Notes under the pieces: model-generated
The model's input: the letters and a program-made list of their open reading frames with translations, nothing else
Told to the model about the DNA's origin: nothing
Databases searched by the model: none
Shown: positions 1 through 7,838 of the stretch, one piece after another
How positions within the stretch are numbered: the first letter of the stretch is position 1
Layout: the number at the start of each line of letters is the position of its first letter
Program-made: the position numbers and the translations under genes
Source: an uncultured Beijerinckiaceae bacterium
GTDB lineage: Bacteria > Pseudomonadota > Alphaproteobacteria > Rhizobiales > Beijerinckiaceae
NCBI GenBank assembly: GCA_937873345.1
Contig: CALMRL010000180.1
Span: 1 to 11,301, forward strand
Length of the DNA stretch: 11,301 nt
Direction of reading: 5' to 3'

Positions 1-1
1 G

Positions 2-244
2 GCTGTAGCCGAGCGTCTGCGGGCGCTCGACCGGGCGCGTTACGGAAGGGTGGGGCAGGAAGGAGCAGTGCAGGGTGGTGCGGATGGCATCGCGCAGCCG
101 CTGGCGCCGCTCGCCGCCGAGATCCGGCGGCTGTGGATCGGGCACGATGCGCCCGGACGGCCCGATGCCGGCTTGCCGCCGCTCGACGGCGATGCGCCGC
201 CGCGGCGCACGCTTCTCGACCAGCTGCGCCGCGGGGGATCATAG
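2..244 (+). CDS. 3' end of an unidentified protein (partial)
   Basis: An open frame runs from the left edge of the window to a TAG at 242-244, giving about 80 C-terminal residues. Codon third positions are mostly G or C, as in the neighbouring genes, and the composition is that of an ordinary protein: it opens AVAERLRALDRARYG and ends in a Pro/Leu-rich stretch with LPPLDGD. The flavoprotein start follows 7 bp after the stop, which suggests the two genes are cotranscribed. I do not recognise the family with certainty. The ALDRARYG and LPPL-near-the-end pattern is reminiscent of the C-termini of BatD/oxygen-tolerance proteins, but this is a weak impression. The start codon lies outside the window. 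The opposite strand over the same bases also stays open for a while, so the strand call is probable rather than certain. Confidence 0.45.
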   Translation, partial: AVAERLRALDRARYGRVGQEGAVQGGADGIAQPLAPLAAEIRRLWIGHDAPGRPDAGLPPLDGDAPPRRTLLDQLRRGGS

Positions 245-251
245 CGGCGGC

Positions 252-1514
252 ATGAGCAGCGAAGGGTGGGTATGTCCCGAGCGGCCGGCGGTGGCGGTGG
301 TCGGCGCCGGTCCAGCGGGACTGATGGCGGCCGAGGTGCTGGCCGCCGGCGGAGCGGCGGTCACGGTCTACGAGCGCATGCCCTCGCCGGCGCGCAAGCT
401 GCTGATGGCCGGGCGCGGCGGCCTCAACCTGACGCACGGCGAGCCGACATCGGCGTTTCGGGCCCGCTACGGCGCCGCTGAGGTGGGACTGATGCCGGCA
501 CTCGACGGCTTCGATCCGGCGGCGCTGCGCTTCTGGTGCCGCGACCTCGGCATCGACACCTTCGTCGGCACCAGCGGCCGCGTCTTCCCCGTCGCCTTCA
601 AGGCGTCGCCGCTGCTGCGCCTCTGGCTCCGGCGGCTGGACGCCTCCGGCGTGCGCCTCTTCACCCGCCACCGCTGGATCGGCTTCCACGGCTGGCCATC
701 GAAGGCCATGGCCCTGCGCTTCGAGACGCCGGAGGGCTCGGTGATCGTCCGCGCCGACGCCGCGGTGCTCGCCTGCGGTGGCGCCAGCTGGCCGCGGCTC
801 GGCTCGGACGGCGCTTGGGTCGCGCCGCTGCGCGAGGCCGGCGTCGGCGTGGAGCGGCTGCGCCCGGCGAACTGCGGCTTCACTATCCCCTGGTCGGCGG
901 CCTTCCGCGAGCGTTTCGCCGGCGAGCCGCTGAAGAACGTGCGGCTCGGCTTTGGCGACGCGACGAGCCGCGGCGACGCCATCGTCACCACCGCCGGACT
1001 GGAGGGCGGCGCGGTCTATCCGCTGGCGGCGGCGCTGCGCGACGCGATCGAGCGCGAAGGCGAGGCGATCCTGCACCTCGCGCTGCGTCCCGACCTGCCG
1101 CGCGACGCCCTTGCGGCGAAGCTCGCGAGGCGGCGGCCCAAGCAGAGCCTCGCCACCGCGCTGCGCAAGACGCTGAACCTCGCCCCCGTCGCCGTGGCGC
1201 TGTTGCGCGAGGCCTGCGGGGTTGACGCGATGCCGTCCGAGCCGGACGCCCTCGCCGCCCTGGTCAACGCCGTGCCGCTGCGCCTCGTCGCCCCGGCCTC
1301 GATGGAGCGCGCCATCTCCAGCGCTGGCGGCGTCGGCTTCGCCGAGGTGGACGGTCGTTTCATGCTGCGCGCCCGTCCCGGCACCTTCGTTGCCGGCGAG
1401 ATGCTGGACTGGGAGGCGCCGACCGGGGGCTATCTCCTCCAGGCGTGCTTCGCCACCGGCGCCGCGGCGGCGCATGGGACACTCGCCTGGCTGCGCGAAA
1501 AGGGTCGCTGCTGA
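252..1514 (+). CDS. HI0933/YhiN-type NAD(P)/FAD-dependent flavoprotein (PP_4765-like)
   Basis: This 420-residue protein looks like a complete FAD-binding oxidoreductase of the HI0933 family (PF03486), subgroup flavo_PP4765. The N-terminal Rossmann motif is VGAGPAGLMAAEVLA (residues about 17-31), followed by an acidic strand end (VYER, 39-42) that should bind the FAD ribose. Next come the family segment AGRGGLNLTH (53-62), the mid-protein VLACGGASWPRLGSDG (172-187), and a C-terminal flavin-contact motif AGEMLDWEAPTGGYLLQAC (391-409). The substrate and physiological role of this family are not established. An in-frame ATG at 75 would add 59 Arg-rich residues overlapping the upstream gene. The ATG at 252 is preferred because the conserved fold starts just after it, a GGCGG lies just upstream, and it sits 7 bp after the previous stop. 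No signal peptide is visible, so a cytoplasmic location is inferred. Confidence 0.9.
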   Translation: MSSEGWVCPERPAVAVVGAGPAGLMAAEVLAAGGAAVTVYERMPSPARKLLMAGRGGLNLTHGEPTSAFRARYGAAEVGLMPALDGFDPAALRFWCRDLGIDTFVGTSGRVFPVAFKASPLLRLWLRRLDASGVRLFTRHRWIGFHGWPSKAMALRFETPEGSVIVRADAAVLACGGASWPRLGSDGAWVAPLREAGVGVERLRPANCGFTIPWSAAFRERFAGEPLKNVRLGFGDATSRGDAIVTTAGLEGGAVYPLAAALRDAIEREGEAILHLALRPDLPRDALAAKLARRRPKQSLATALRKTLNLAPVAVALLREACGVDAMPSEPDALAALVNAVPLRLVAPASMERAISSAGGVGFAEVDGRFMLRARPGTFVAGEMLDWEAPTGGYLLQACFATGAAAAHGTLAWLREKGRC

Positions 1515-1667
1515 AGCGGCAGGACTCGGAGCGATTTGGTTGCGCCGGCCTCGTCTCCATCCTATAGCTCGACGCTTCCCTTTTCATCGTCGTCCTGCCT
1601 CGATCGCCCAGCCCCGACCCGCTGCGGACCCGGCGGACGGTCGAGGATCGCGCCAGGAGACACCGCC

Positions 1668-2396
1668 ATGACCAACGCGCCGCTGATGCCCAAGGCGACC
1701 GCCGTCTGGCTCGTCGAGAACACCTCGCTGACGTTCGACCAGATCGCCGAGTTCTGTAAGCTGCACCCGCTCGAGGTGAAGGGCATCGCCGACGGCGAGG
1801 TCGCTGCCGGCATCAAGGGCCACGACCCGATCACCTCGAACCAGCTGTCGCGCGAGGAGATCGCCAAGGCGGAGAAGAACCCCGAGCATCAGCTGAAGAT
1901 CGCGCAGTCCAAGGTGCGGCTGCCCGAGGTCAAGCCGCGCCGCGGCGCCCGCTACACCCCGCTGTCGCGCCGCCAGGACCGTCCCAACGCCATCCTCTGG
2001 CTGATCCGCAACCATCCCGAGCTGAAGGACGCGCAGGTGATGCGGCTCGCCGGCACCACCAAGACGACTCTGGAGGCGATCCGCTCGCGCACGCATTGGA
2101 ACTCGGCGCAGCTGCAGCCGATGGACCCGGTGACGCTCGGCCTGTGCTCGCAGATCGAACTCGACTTCGAGGTCAATCGCGCTGCCAAGGACAGGCCGCA
2201 ATCGGCCGAGCCCGCCGAACGCGGCCCGACCCTGGTGCCGGCCGAGATCACCACCGGCCCGCGCGAACCGCAGCGCGACGAAGAAGTGTCGGTGTTCGCC
2301 GACAGCCATCCCTCCTCGCGGCGCAACGAGGACGAGGACGACATCGACGTCGCATCCGTCTTCTCGAAGCTGAAAACGCTGCGCCGCGACGATTGA
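1668..2396 (+). CDS. trcR: cell cycle transcriptional regulator TrcR (DUF1013)
   Basis: This 242-residue protein is recognisable as the alphaproteobacterial TrcR/DUF1013 family (PF06242), described as a cell-cycle-linked transcription regulator. Two helix-turn-helix-like segments are visible: residues 12-46 (containing AVWLVENTSLTFDQIAEFC) and 107-145 (containing NAILWLIRNHPELKDAQVM). Between them is a basic linker with RLPEVKPRRGARYTPLSRRQDRP. The C-terminal 70 residues are low-complexity and very acidic in part (NEDEDDIDVAS), ending in a basic patch LKTLRRDD. The ATG at 1668 has a good AGGAGA ribosome site 8 nt upstream. An in-frame ATG at 1536 would add 44 residues that do not look like this family. 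The 153-bp gap before it and a terminator after it suggest a single-gene transcript. It lies next to a che operon and close to ctrA, consistent with a cell-cycle/motility neighbourhood. Confidence 0.9.
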   Translation: MTNAPLMPKATAVWLVENTSLTFDQIAEFCKLHPLEVKGIADGEVAAGIKGHDPITSNQLSREEIAKAEKNPEHQLKIAQSKVRLPEVKPRRGARYTPLSRRQDRPNAILWLIRNHPELKDAQVMRLAGTTKTTLEAIRSRTHWNSAQLQPMDPVTLGLCSQIELDFEVNRAAKDRPQSAEPAERGPTLVPAEITTGPREPQRDEEVSVFADSHPSSRRNEDEDDIDVASVFSKLKTLRRDD

Positions 2397-2423
2397 CGCC
2401 GGCGGCGGCCGGTGTGGGAAAGG

Positions 2424-2453
2424 AAGGGCGGCATCGCGCGATGCCGCCCTTTT
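2424..2453 (+). terminator. Rho-independent terminator after trcR
   Basis: A perfect self-complementary run pairs AAGGGCGGCATCG (2424-2436) with CGATGCCGCCCTT (2439-2451). The central CG lies at the palindrome axis, and the sequence runs into TTTT (2450-2453). It sits 27 bp after the trcR stop on the same strand. It should separate trcR transcription from the che operon, although an exact palindrome can also act as a protein-binding site. Confidence 0.85.
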
Positions 2454-2473
2454 CACGTGCGGGCGGCGGCGGT

Positions 2474-2490
2474 TTCAGCGGGCGTTAACC
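2474..2490 (+). promoter_or_regulatory. putative CtrA box upstream of cheA
   Basis: The sequence reads TTCA-N7-TTAACC, one mismatch from the full CtrA consensus TTAA-N7-TTAAC(C). It stands 68 bp before the cheA start and 20 bp after the trcR terminator, the expected place for a promoter operator. TTAA is rare in this GC-rich DNA, and the only other TTAA tetramers I noted in non-coding sequence are in the ctrA-fliJ intergenic region. The call comes from pattern matching by eye, with no experimental support. Confidence 0.45.
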
Positions 2491-2557
2491 GCAAGCCGAC
2501 ACAGTGTTTCCGTGCCCTCTTGGTGATCCCAGCCAAGGCGGATCAGCGCGGGCCCCG

Positions 2558-5176
2558 ATGGACGAGCTCCTCAACGACTTCCTGGCCGAAACGACCGAGC
2601 ACCTCGACGCGGCGAGCACACAGCTCGTGCAGTTCGAGAGCGAGCCGTCGAACTCGGCGATCGTCGCGAGCATCTTCCGGCTGGTCCACACCATCAAGGG
2701 CACCTGCGGGTTCCTGGGATTGACGCGGCTGGAGGCAATCGCCCATGTCGCCGAGGCGGCGATCAGCCGGCTGCGCGAGGGCCGCACGGCAACCCCCGAA
2801 CTTGTCACCCTGATCCTCGCGGCGGTCGACCGCATCAAGCTGATCCTCAGCGAGATCGAGGCGAACGCCGCCGAGCCGGCCGGCGACGACGCCGACCTGA
2901 TCGGCGCCCTGAATGCCTTCCTCATCGAGCCCGGCCGACCCGCCGCGCCGGCCCAGGGCTCTCACGGAGCCCGCGAGCCGCTGCCCCGGCGCTCGTCGCT
3001 GCTGCCCGATGCCTTCTCGGGGACCGAGCCGAGCCGGCCCGGCGAGCCGCCGAAGCGGTCCGAGACGATCCGCGTCGATGTTTCCTCGCTCGAGCGCATC
3101 ATGGTGCTTGTTTCCGAGCTGGTGCTCACCCGCAACCAGCTGCTCGAGCTGCACCGCAAGCAGGAGGACGAGGCGGCCAAGGCGCCGATGCAGCGCCTGT
3201 CTGCCCTCACCAGCGACCTGCAGGATTCGGTGATGCGGGCGCGCATGCAGCCGCTCAGCCGGCTGTTCGCCCGGCTGCCGCGGCTGGTGCGCGAGTTGTC
3301 GGTTGAGACCGGCAAGAGGCTTTCCCTCATCGTCGACGGCGGCGAAACCGAGCTTGACCGGCAGCTGATCGAGGTGATCCGCGATCCCCTCACCCATATC
3401 CTGCGCAACGCCGCCGATCACGCCATCGAGCCGCCCGAGGACCGCCTCGCCGCCGGCAAGAGCGAGACGGGCACAATCCGCATCTCGGCGAGCCACGAGG
3501 CTGGCTACATCGCCGTCTCGGTCGCCGACGACGGCCGCGGCCTCGACGTCGAGAAGATCAAGGCGAAGGCGCTGGCGCGCGGCCTGATCGCGGCGAGCGA
3601 GATCGATGGAATCGCGCCCGAGGCGGTGTACCGCTTCATCTTCCTGCCGGGCTTCTCCACCGCCGCCACGGTGACGAACATCTCCGGGCGCGGCGTTGGC
3701 CTCGACGTGGTGCGCGAGAACATCGAGACGATCGGCGGCTCGATCAACGTGTCCTCGACCTTCGGCAAGGGCACCAGCTTCAACCTGAAAATCCCTCTGA
3801 CGCTGGCGATCGCGCCGGCGCTGATCGTGCGCATCGCCGGCCATCGCTTCGCCCTGCCGCAGCAGTCGGTGATGGAGGCGATCGGTCTCGGCCCGGAGTC
3901 GAGCCACAGGATCGAGCGGGTGCAGGACTCGATGGTGCTGCGGCTGCGCGACAAGGTGCTGCCGCTCGTCGACTTCCGCGACGTCTTCAAGCTCGGCGAC
4001 GGGGCCGGCGAGCGCGCCCCGGATTTAGCCGGCGAGCACGAAATGGCCGGCGGTCGGCTCGCCGTGATCATGCGCTTCGGCGCGCACTGCTTCGGCGTGC
4101 TCGTCGACAGCGTCGCCGACGTGCAGGAGATCGTGGTCAAGCCGCTCGGCGCCTCGCTCGCCCATCTCTACATGTTCTCGGGCCACACCATCCTCGGCGA
4201 CGGCTCGGTGGTGCTGATCCTCGATCCCGTCGGCCTTGCCCGCACGCTTGGCCTCAGCCAGACGCTGGAGCTCGGGGTCCAGCACGTCGCCGAGCGCTTC
4301 ATCCCGCCGCGCGAGAAGTCGCGGATGGTGCTGTTCAAGGCCGGCGAAGGCGCGCTCAAGGTTGTGCCGCTGTCGCTGATCTCGCGCATCGAATCGGCGG
4401 CGTCGGGCGCCACCGCCATCTCCGACGGCCGGCTGATGATGCAGCACCGCGGCTTCCTGATGCCGCTGCTGCCGATCACCGGCCTGCCGATCGCCGACAT
4501 CGCGCATGAGCGGCCCGTGCTGGTGCTCGGCATCGGCGGCGAAAGCGTCGGGCTAGTCGTCGACGAGATCATCGACATCGTCGAGGACTTCCTCGACATC
4601 GAGATCGCCAGCGCCACGCCCGGCATCATCGGCTCCGCACGCATCGGCGACACGGTGGTCGAAATCATCGACATCTCGCACTTCGTGCGGATCGCCCGGC
4701 CGGACGCGCTGGCGCGCGGCGTGGTCAACCGCTTCTCCGTGCTGCTCGTCGACGATCGCCTATTCTTTCGCGACATGCTCGCGCCGATCCTGGCGGCGGC
4801 GGGCTTCCGCGTCACCACGGCAAGCTCGGGGCGCGACGCGCTGTTCCTGCTCGCCAAGGGGGCGATGTTCCACGCCGTGATCACCGACACCGACATGCCG
4901 GAGATGGACGGCTACACCCTGGCTCGCGAGATCCGTCGCAACCCGCGCAACCAGCGCCTGCCGGTGATCGCGCTGGCTGCCAACGCCGCCCCGATCACCG
5001 AAGAGGCGGCGGCGGCGGCCGGCATGTGCGGCGTCGTCGGCAAGTTCGACCGCAGCAGCCTGCTCACCCTGCTGCGCGCTAAGCTCGACGTGCAATCGCT
5101 CGGAACCCATGCGCTGGAGGAGCGGATCATCCGCGACTTCGCCGCCGGGGTCGTACCGACGGAGGCCGCGGCATGA
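2558..5176 (+). CDS. cheA: hybrid chemotaxis histidine kinase CheA with two CheW-like domains and a C-terminal receiver
   Basis: This 872-residue cytoplasmic kinase autophosphorylates and should pass phosphate to CheY and possibly to its own receiver. Domains in order: HPt 1-105 with phospho-His44 (RLVHTIKGTCGFLGL); a Pro-rich linker 125-170; P3 dimerisation 171-240 (LVSELVLTRNQLLEL); and a P4 ATPase about 245-415. P4 contains N-box HILRNAADHAIE (280-291), G1 ADDGRG (323-328), F-box FLPGFST (362-368) and G2 GRGVGLDVV (377-385). Then follow CheW-like P5 (about 416-565), a second CheW-like domain (about 588-712) and a receiver (725-842) with D732/D733, phospho-Asp777 (ITDTDMPEMDG) and K829. The HPt-to-P3 linker is only about 65 residues, so a normal P2 CheY-docking domain is absent. 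In the receiver the usual Ser/Thr switch position appears to be Ala807 (IALAANA). The ATG at 2558 is chosen because MDELLNDFLAET is a typical HPt start; the upstream in-frame ATG at 2504 adds 18 atypical residues. Its ribosome site is weak. The stop overlaps the cheW start (ATGA). Confidence 0.95.
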   Translation: MDELLNDFLAETTEHLDAASTQLVQFESEPSNSAIVASIFRLVHTIKGTCGFLGLTRLEAIAHVAEAAISRLREGRTATPELVTLILAAVDRIKLILSEIEANAAEPAGDDADLIGALNAFLIEPGRPAAPAQGSHGAREPLPRRSSLLPDAFSGTEPSRPGEPPKRSETIRVDVSSLERIMVLVSELVLTRNQLLELHRKQEDEAAKAPMQRLSALTSDLQDSVMRARMQPLSRLFARLPRLVRELSVETGKRLSLIVDGGETELDRQLIEVIRDPLTHILRNAADHAIEPPEDRLAAGKSETGTIRISASHEAGYIAVSVADDGRGLDVEKIKAKALARGLIAASEIDGIAPEAVYRFIFLPGFSTAATVTNISGRGVGLDVVRENIETIGGSINVSSTFGKGTSFNLKIPLTLAIAPALIVRIAGHRFALPQQSVMEAIGLGPESSHRIERVQDSMVLRLRDKVLPLVDFRDVFKLGDGAGERAPDLAGEHEMAGGRLAVIMRFGAHCFGVLVDSVADVQEIVVKPLGASLAHLYMFSGHTILGDGSVVLILDPVGLARTLGLSQTLELGVQHVAERFIPPREKSRMVLFKAGEGALKVVPLSLISRIESAASGATAISDGRLMMQHRGFLMPLLPITGLPIADIAHERPVLVLGIGGESVGLVVDEIIDIVEDFLDIEIASATPGIIGSARIGDTVVEIIDISHFVRIARPDALARGVVNRFSVLLVDDRLFFRDMLAPILAAAGFRVTTASSGRDALFLLAKGAMFHAVITDTDMPEMDGYTLAREIRRNPRNQRLPVIALAANAAPITEEAAAAAGMCGVVGKFDRSSLLTLLRAKLDVQSLGTHALEERIIRDFAAGVVPTEAAA

Positions 5177-5640
5177 GCCTGCAGGCGGCCCATTCCCCCT
5201 CCGCTCCGGCTCCGGCCGAGGACCTGCGCTGCTTCACCATCGTGTCGGAGAAGCGGATGGTCGGCCTGCCGGTGGAGACGAACCAGACGGTGTTCGAGAT
5301 CGTCTCGGTGACGCCGGTGCCGCTGGCTCCGCCGGCGGTGCTCGGGCTGGTGAACCTGCGCGGCAAGATCGTCACCGCGGTCAGCTTGCGCCGCCGCCTC
5401 AAGGACGCCGCCTCCCCCGAGCCCTCCCGCCTTGCGGTCGGCCTCGACTACCGCGGTGAAAGCTTCGCCCTCGTCGTCGACGAGGTCGGCGACGTGATCT
5501 CGCTCGATGCCGGCTCGCAGATCGACAACCCGCCCCATCTCGGCGCGGAGGGCGTCAAGATCACGGCCGTGTACCGGCTGCCCGATGCCATCCTGCCCGT
5601 GCTCGACCTCGACTGGGTGTTCAGCTTCGGCGATCGGTGA
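5173..5640 (+). CDS. cheW: chemotaxis coupling protein CheW
   Basis: This 155-residue single-domain CheW should bridge receptors and CheA P5 in the chemoreceptor array. After a short Pro/Ala-rich head (1-16) comes one CheW/SH3-like fold. It includes CFTIVSEKRMVGLPVETNQ, the highly typical PPAVLGLVNLRGKIVTAVSLRRRL (conserved NLRG near residue 60), a central FALVVDEVGDVISLD and the ending ILPVLDLDWVF. Its length is normal for CheW. The ATG overlaps the cheA stop by 4 bp, with GGAGG about 6 nt upstream (inside cheA), so translation is probably coupled to cheA. Confidence 0.94.
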   Translation: MSLQAAHSPSAPAPAEDLRCFTIVSEKRMVGLPVETNQTVFEIVSVTPVPLAPPAVLGLVNLRGKIVTAVSLRRRLKDAASPEPSRLAVGLDYRGESFALVVDEVGDVISLDAGSQIDNPPHLGAEGVKITAVYRLPDAILPVLDLDWVFSFGDR

Positions 5641-5650
5641 GGCCGGCAAG

Positions 5651-6099
<449 letters not shown>

Positions 6100-6103
<4 letters not shown>

Positions 6104-6801
6104 CCAGGATCGGCCGGGCAGGGTATGCCATGGAAGGCAGCCTTGCCGCGGCGCCGGCCATCGTCGCCATCGGCGCCTCGACGGGCGGGCCGCAGGCCCT
6201 GGTCGCCCTGCTGTCCCGCTTGGCGCCGATGCTGCGGCGGGATGCCAGCGCACCCGGCGGCAGGATCGGCGCGCTGCCGGTCTGCGTCACCCTGCACATG
6301 CCGCGCGACCTGATGCCGGTGATCGCCACCTACATCGCCAAACGTTGCCGGGTCGCGACGAGCGTCGTCGGCGATCCCTGTCGCCTCGGTGTCGGACGGG
6401 TTTACTTCGCTCCCGGCGACCGGCATCTCGGCTTCGAGCCCCGCGCCGATGGCATCGCCTTGGTGCCGCTCACCTCGCCCGAGCGCCGGAAGTCTGCGGT
6501 GGACGCGATGTTCGTCGGGGCGGCCGCCGGCTTCGGCCCGCGCGTCCTCGGCACCGTCCTATCCGGCATGGGCGAGGACGGAGTGTCGGGTTCGCGCGCC
6601 GTCGTCGCGGCAGGTGGAACGGTTCTGGCCCCAGACCGCGTCTCGTCCGCGGTCTGGGGCATGCCGGGCGCGGTCGTCCAGGCTGACCTCGCCCACGAGG
6701 TGATCGGACGCGTCGACGGCAGGCACGCCGACGCGGCGCCGCCGTGCCCGGCATCCCTTCTCGCTCTGGCCGGCCGCCCGACCGCGGGGGCACGGCGGTG
6801 A
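6100..6801 (+). CDS. cheB: CheB-type chemoreceptor methylesterase lacking the receiver domain
   Basis: This 233-residue protein consists only of the CheB methylesterase domain (PF01339), which removes methyl groups from receptor glutamates. The catalytic triad is intact: Ser27 in IGASTGGPQAL, His66 in TLHMPRDLM and Asp160 in SGMGEDGVSG (numbered from GTG 6100). PNPG-like features such as VYFAPGDRHL, and VWGMPGAV near the end, are also typical. Standard CheB carries an N-terminal receiver and a linker of roughly 150 residues; here there is none. Activity control by phosphorylation would therefore need another protein, or be absent. GTG 6100 overlaps the cheY stop (GTGA), suggesting coupling. 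ATG 6130, with CAGGG 6 nt upstream, is a good alternative that shortens it to 223 aa. The C-terminal 30 residues are Ala/Arg/Pro-rich and poorly conserved. Confidence 0.92.
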
Positions 6802-7631
6802 GCGCCGGTTTTGCTCAGGTCAAGCGCTTCTTGCGCGAAAGCTCCGGCCTCGCCATCGAGGAGGACAAGCGCTATTTCATCGAGGCGCGCCTGCGCCCGG
6901 TGCTGCGGGCGAACGGCCTCGCCGGTTTCGACGAACTCGCCCTCGCCCTGCAGCGCGACCGCCGTTCGGAGCTCGCTCGGACGGTGGCCGAGACCCTGAC
7001 GATCAACGAGACCTCGTTCTTCCGCGACCGCTCGCTGTTCGCCGCGCTGGCCGACCGGCTTCTGCCGCGGCTCTTCTCTGCCAGGGCCGAGACGCGGCGC
7101 CTGCGCATCTGGTGCGCCGGCTGCTCCACCGGCCAGGAGCCCTATTCCGTCGCCATGGTGGTCGACGAGGCGCTGCGCGCCCATCCCGGCTTCCGTGTCG
7201 AGATCCTGGCGACTGACCTGTCGCGCGCCGTGATCGAGCAGGCGCAGCGCGGCGCCTACAGCCAGTTCGAGGTGCAGCGTGGCCTGCCGGTGACGCTGCT
7301 GCTGCGCCATTTCACCCGGCGCGACGACCTTTGGCAGGTCAACGACGCGCTGCGCTCGCGCGTCACCTTCAAGGTCGGCAACCTGCTGTCGATCCCGCAT
7401 GATGCGGGATCGATCGACCTCGTGTTCTGCCGCAACGTGCTGTTCTACTTCGAAGCCGAGCGCAGACGCGGCGTGCTGCACCGTCTCGCCGAGGTGCTGG
7501 CTTCGGACGGCAGGCTGGTGCTCGGAGGCGCCGAGCGCATCGCCGATCTGTGTCCGCAGCTGCAGGCCGACCCCCTGACGTCGTTCATCTTCGAACGTGC
7601 TCCGGCGAGCCGCCCCGATCGTCGCGCCTGA
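6798..7631 (+). CDS. cheR: chemotaxis protein methyltransferase CheR
   Basis: This 277-residue S-adenosylmethionine-dependent methyltransferase modifies receptor glutamates, opposing CheB. An all-helical N-terminal domain (about 1-70) has KRFLRESSGLAIEEDKRYFIEARL and ends in INETSFFRD (residues 70-78), a CheR signature that contacts the substrate and cofactor. The Rossmann domain shows the SAM loop RIWCAGCSTGQEPYS, the acidic strand ILATDLS, EVQRGLP, and DLVFCRNVLFYF. Length is normal for CheR, with no TPR extension. The GTG at 6798 overlaps the cheB stop by 4 bp and has GGGGGC about 6 nt upstream. An ATG at 6744 would add 18 residues lying wholly inside cheB. It is the last gene of the operon; the next gene converges on it from the other strand. 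Confidence 0.95.
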   Translation: MSAGFAQVKRFLRESSGLAIEEDKRYFIEARLRPVLRANGLAGFDELALALQRDRRSELARTVAETLTINETSFFRDRSLFAALADRLLPRLFSARAETRRLRIWCAGCSTGQEPYSVAMVVDEALRAHPGFRVEILATDLSRAVIEQAQRGAYSQFEVQRGLPVTLLLRHFTRRDDLWQVNDALRSRVTFKVGNLLSIPHDAGSIDLVFCRNVLFYFEAERRRGVLHRLAEVLASDGRLVLGGAERIADLCPQLQADPLTSFIFERAPASRPDRRA

Positions 7632-7783
7632 GGCGGCGACGCGATCCGCCAAAGTAACGCTGCGAAAAGCGCGCCGGCAGTTTCCGGAAAACCCAATCAA
7701 GCGTGGGAGGCGACGGCATCGAGCCGAAGCCGAGAGTCGGCGCGATGTTTCGGATGCCCGATCCCGGCACGAGGTCGTCCGCC

Positions 7784-7819
7784 GAAAAGGAAAGGCCCGC
7801 GCTCGGTGGAGCGCGGGCC
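7784..7819 (-). terminator. Rho-independent terminator of ctrA
   Basis: An 11-bp perfect stem, GGCCCGCGCTC (7794-7804) with GAGCGCGGGCC (7809-7819) and a GGTG loop, is followed on the minus strand by a T-rich run (TTTCCTTTTC, complement of 7784-7793). It starts 19 bp beyond the ctrA stop. Read on the plus strand it lacks a T tract, so it is less likely to stop cheR transcripts. Confidence 0.85.
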
Positions 7820-7838
7820 GGTGATCCTCCGCCGATGG

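Noticed and set aside
75..251. 59-residue N-terminal extension of the flavoprotein from the ATG at 75
   Set aside because: It is Arg/Ser/Pro-rich, overlaps a better coding frame ending at 244, and precedes the conserved FAD-binding start; the ATG at 252 fits better.
1523..1527. GANTC (CcrM-type) site in the trcR upstream region
   Set aside because: A single 5-bp match about 140 bp before the gene is expected by chance and has no supporting promoter elements.
1584..2456. 290-codon minus-strand open frame opposite trcR
   Set aside because: It runs against a clear TrcR gene and through its terminator; composition is low-complexity Arg/Gly/Leu with no family match.
2543..3907. 454-codon minus-strand open frame opposite cheA
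   Set aside because: It is antisense to a gene with complete CheA motifs, has no recognisable domain, and is the usual by-product of high GC third positions.
7681..7690. TTTCCGGAAA palindrome between cheR and ctrA
   Set aside because: Only 10 bp with no loop or T tract and no known operator match; likely chance.
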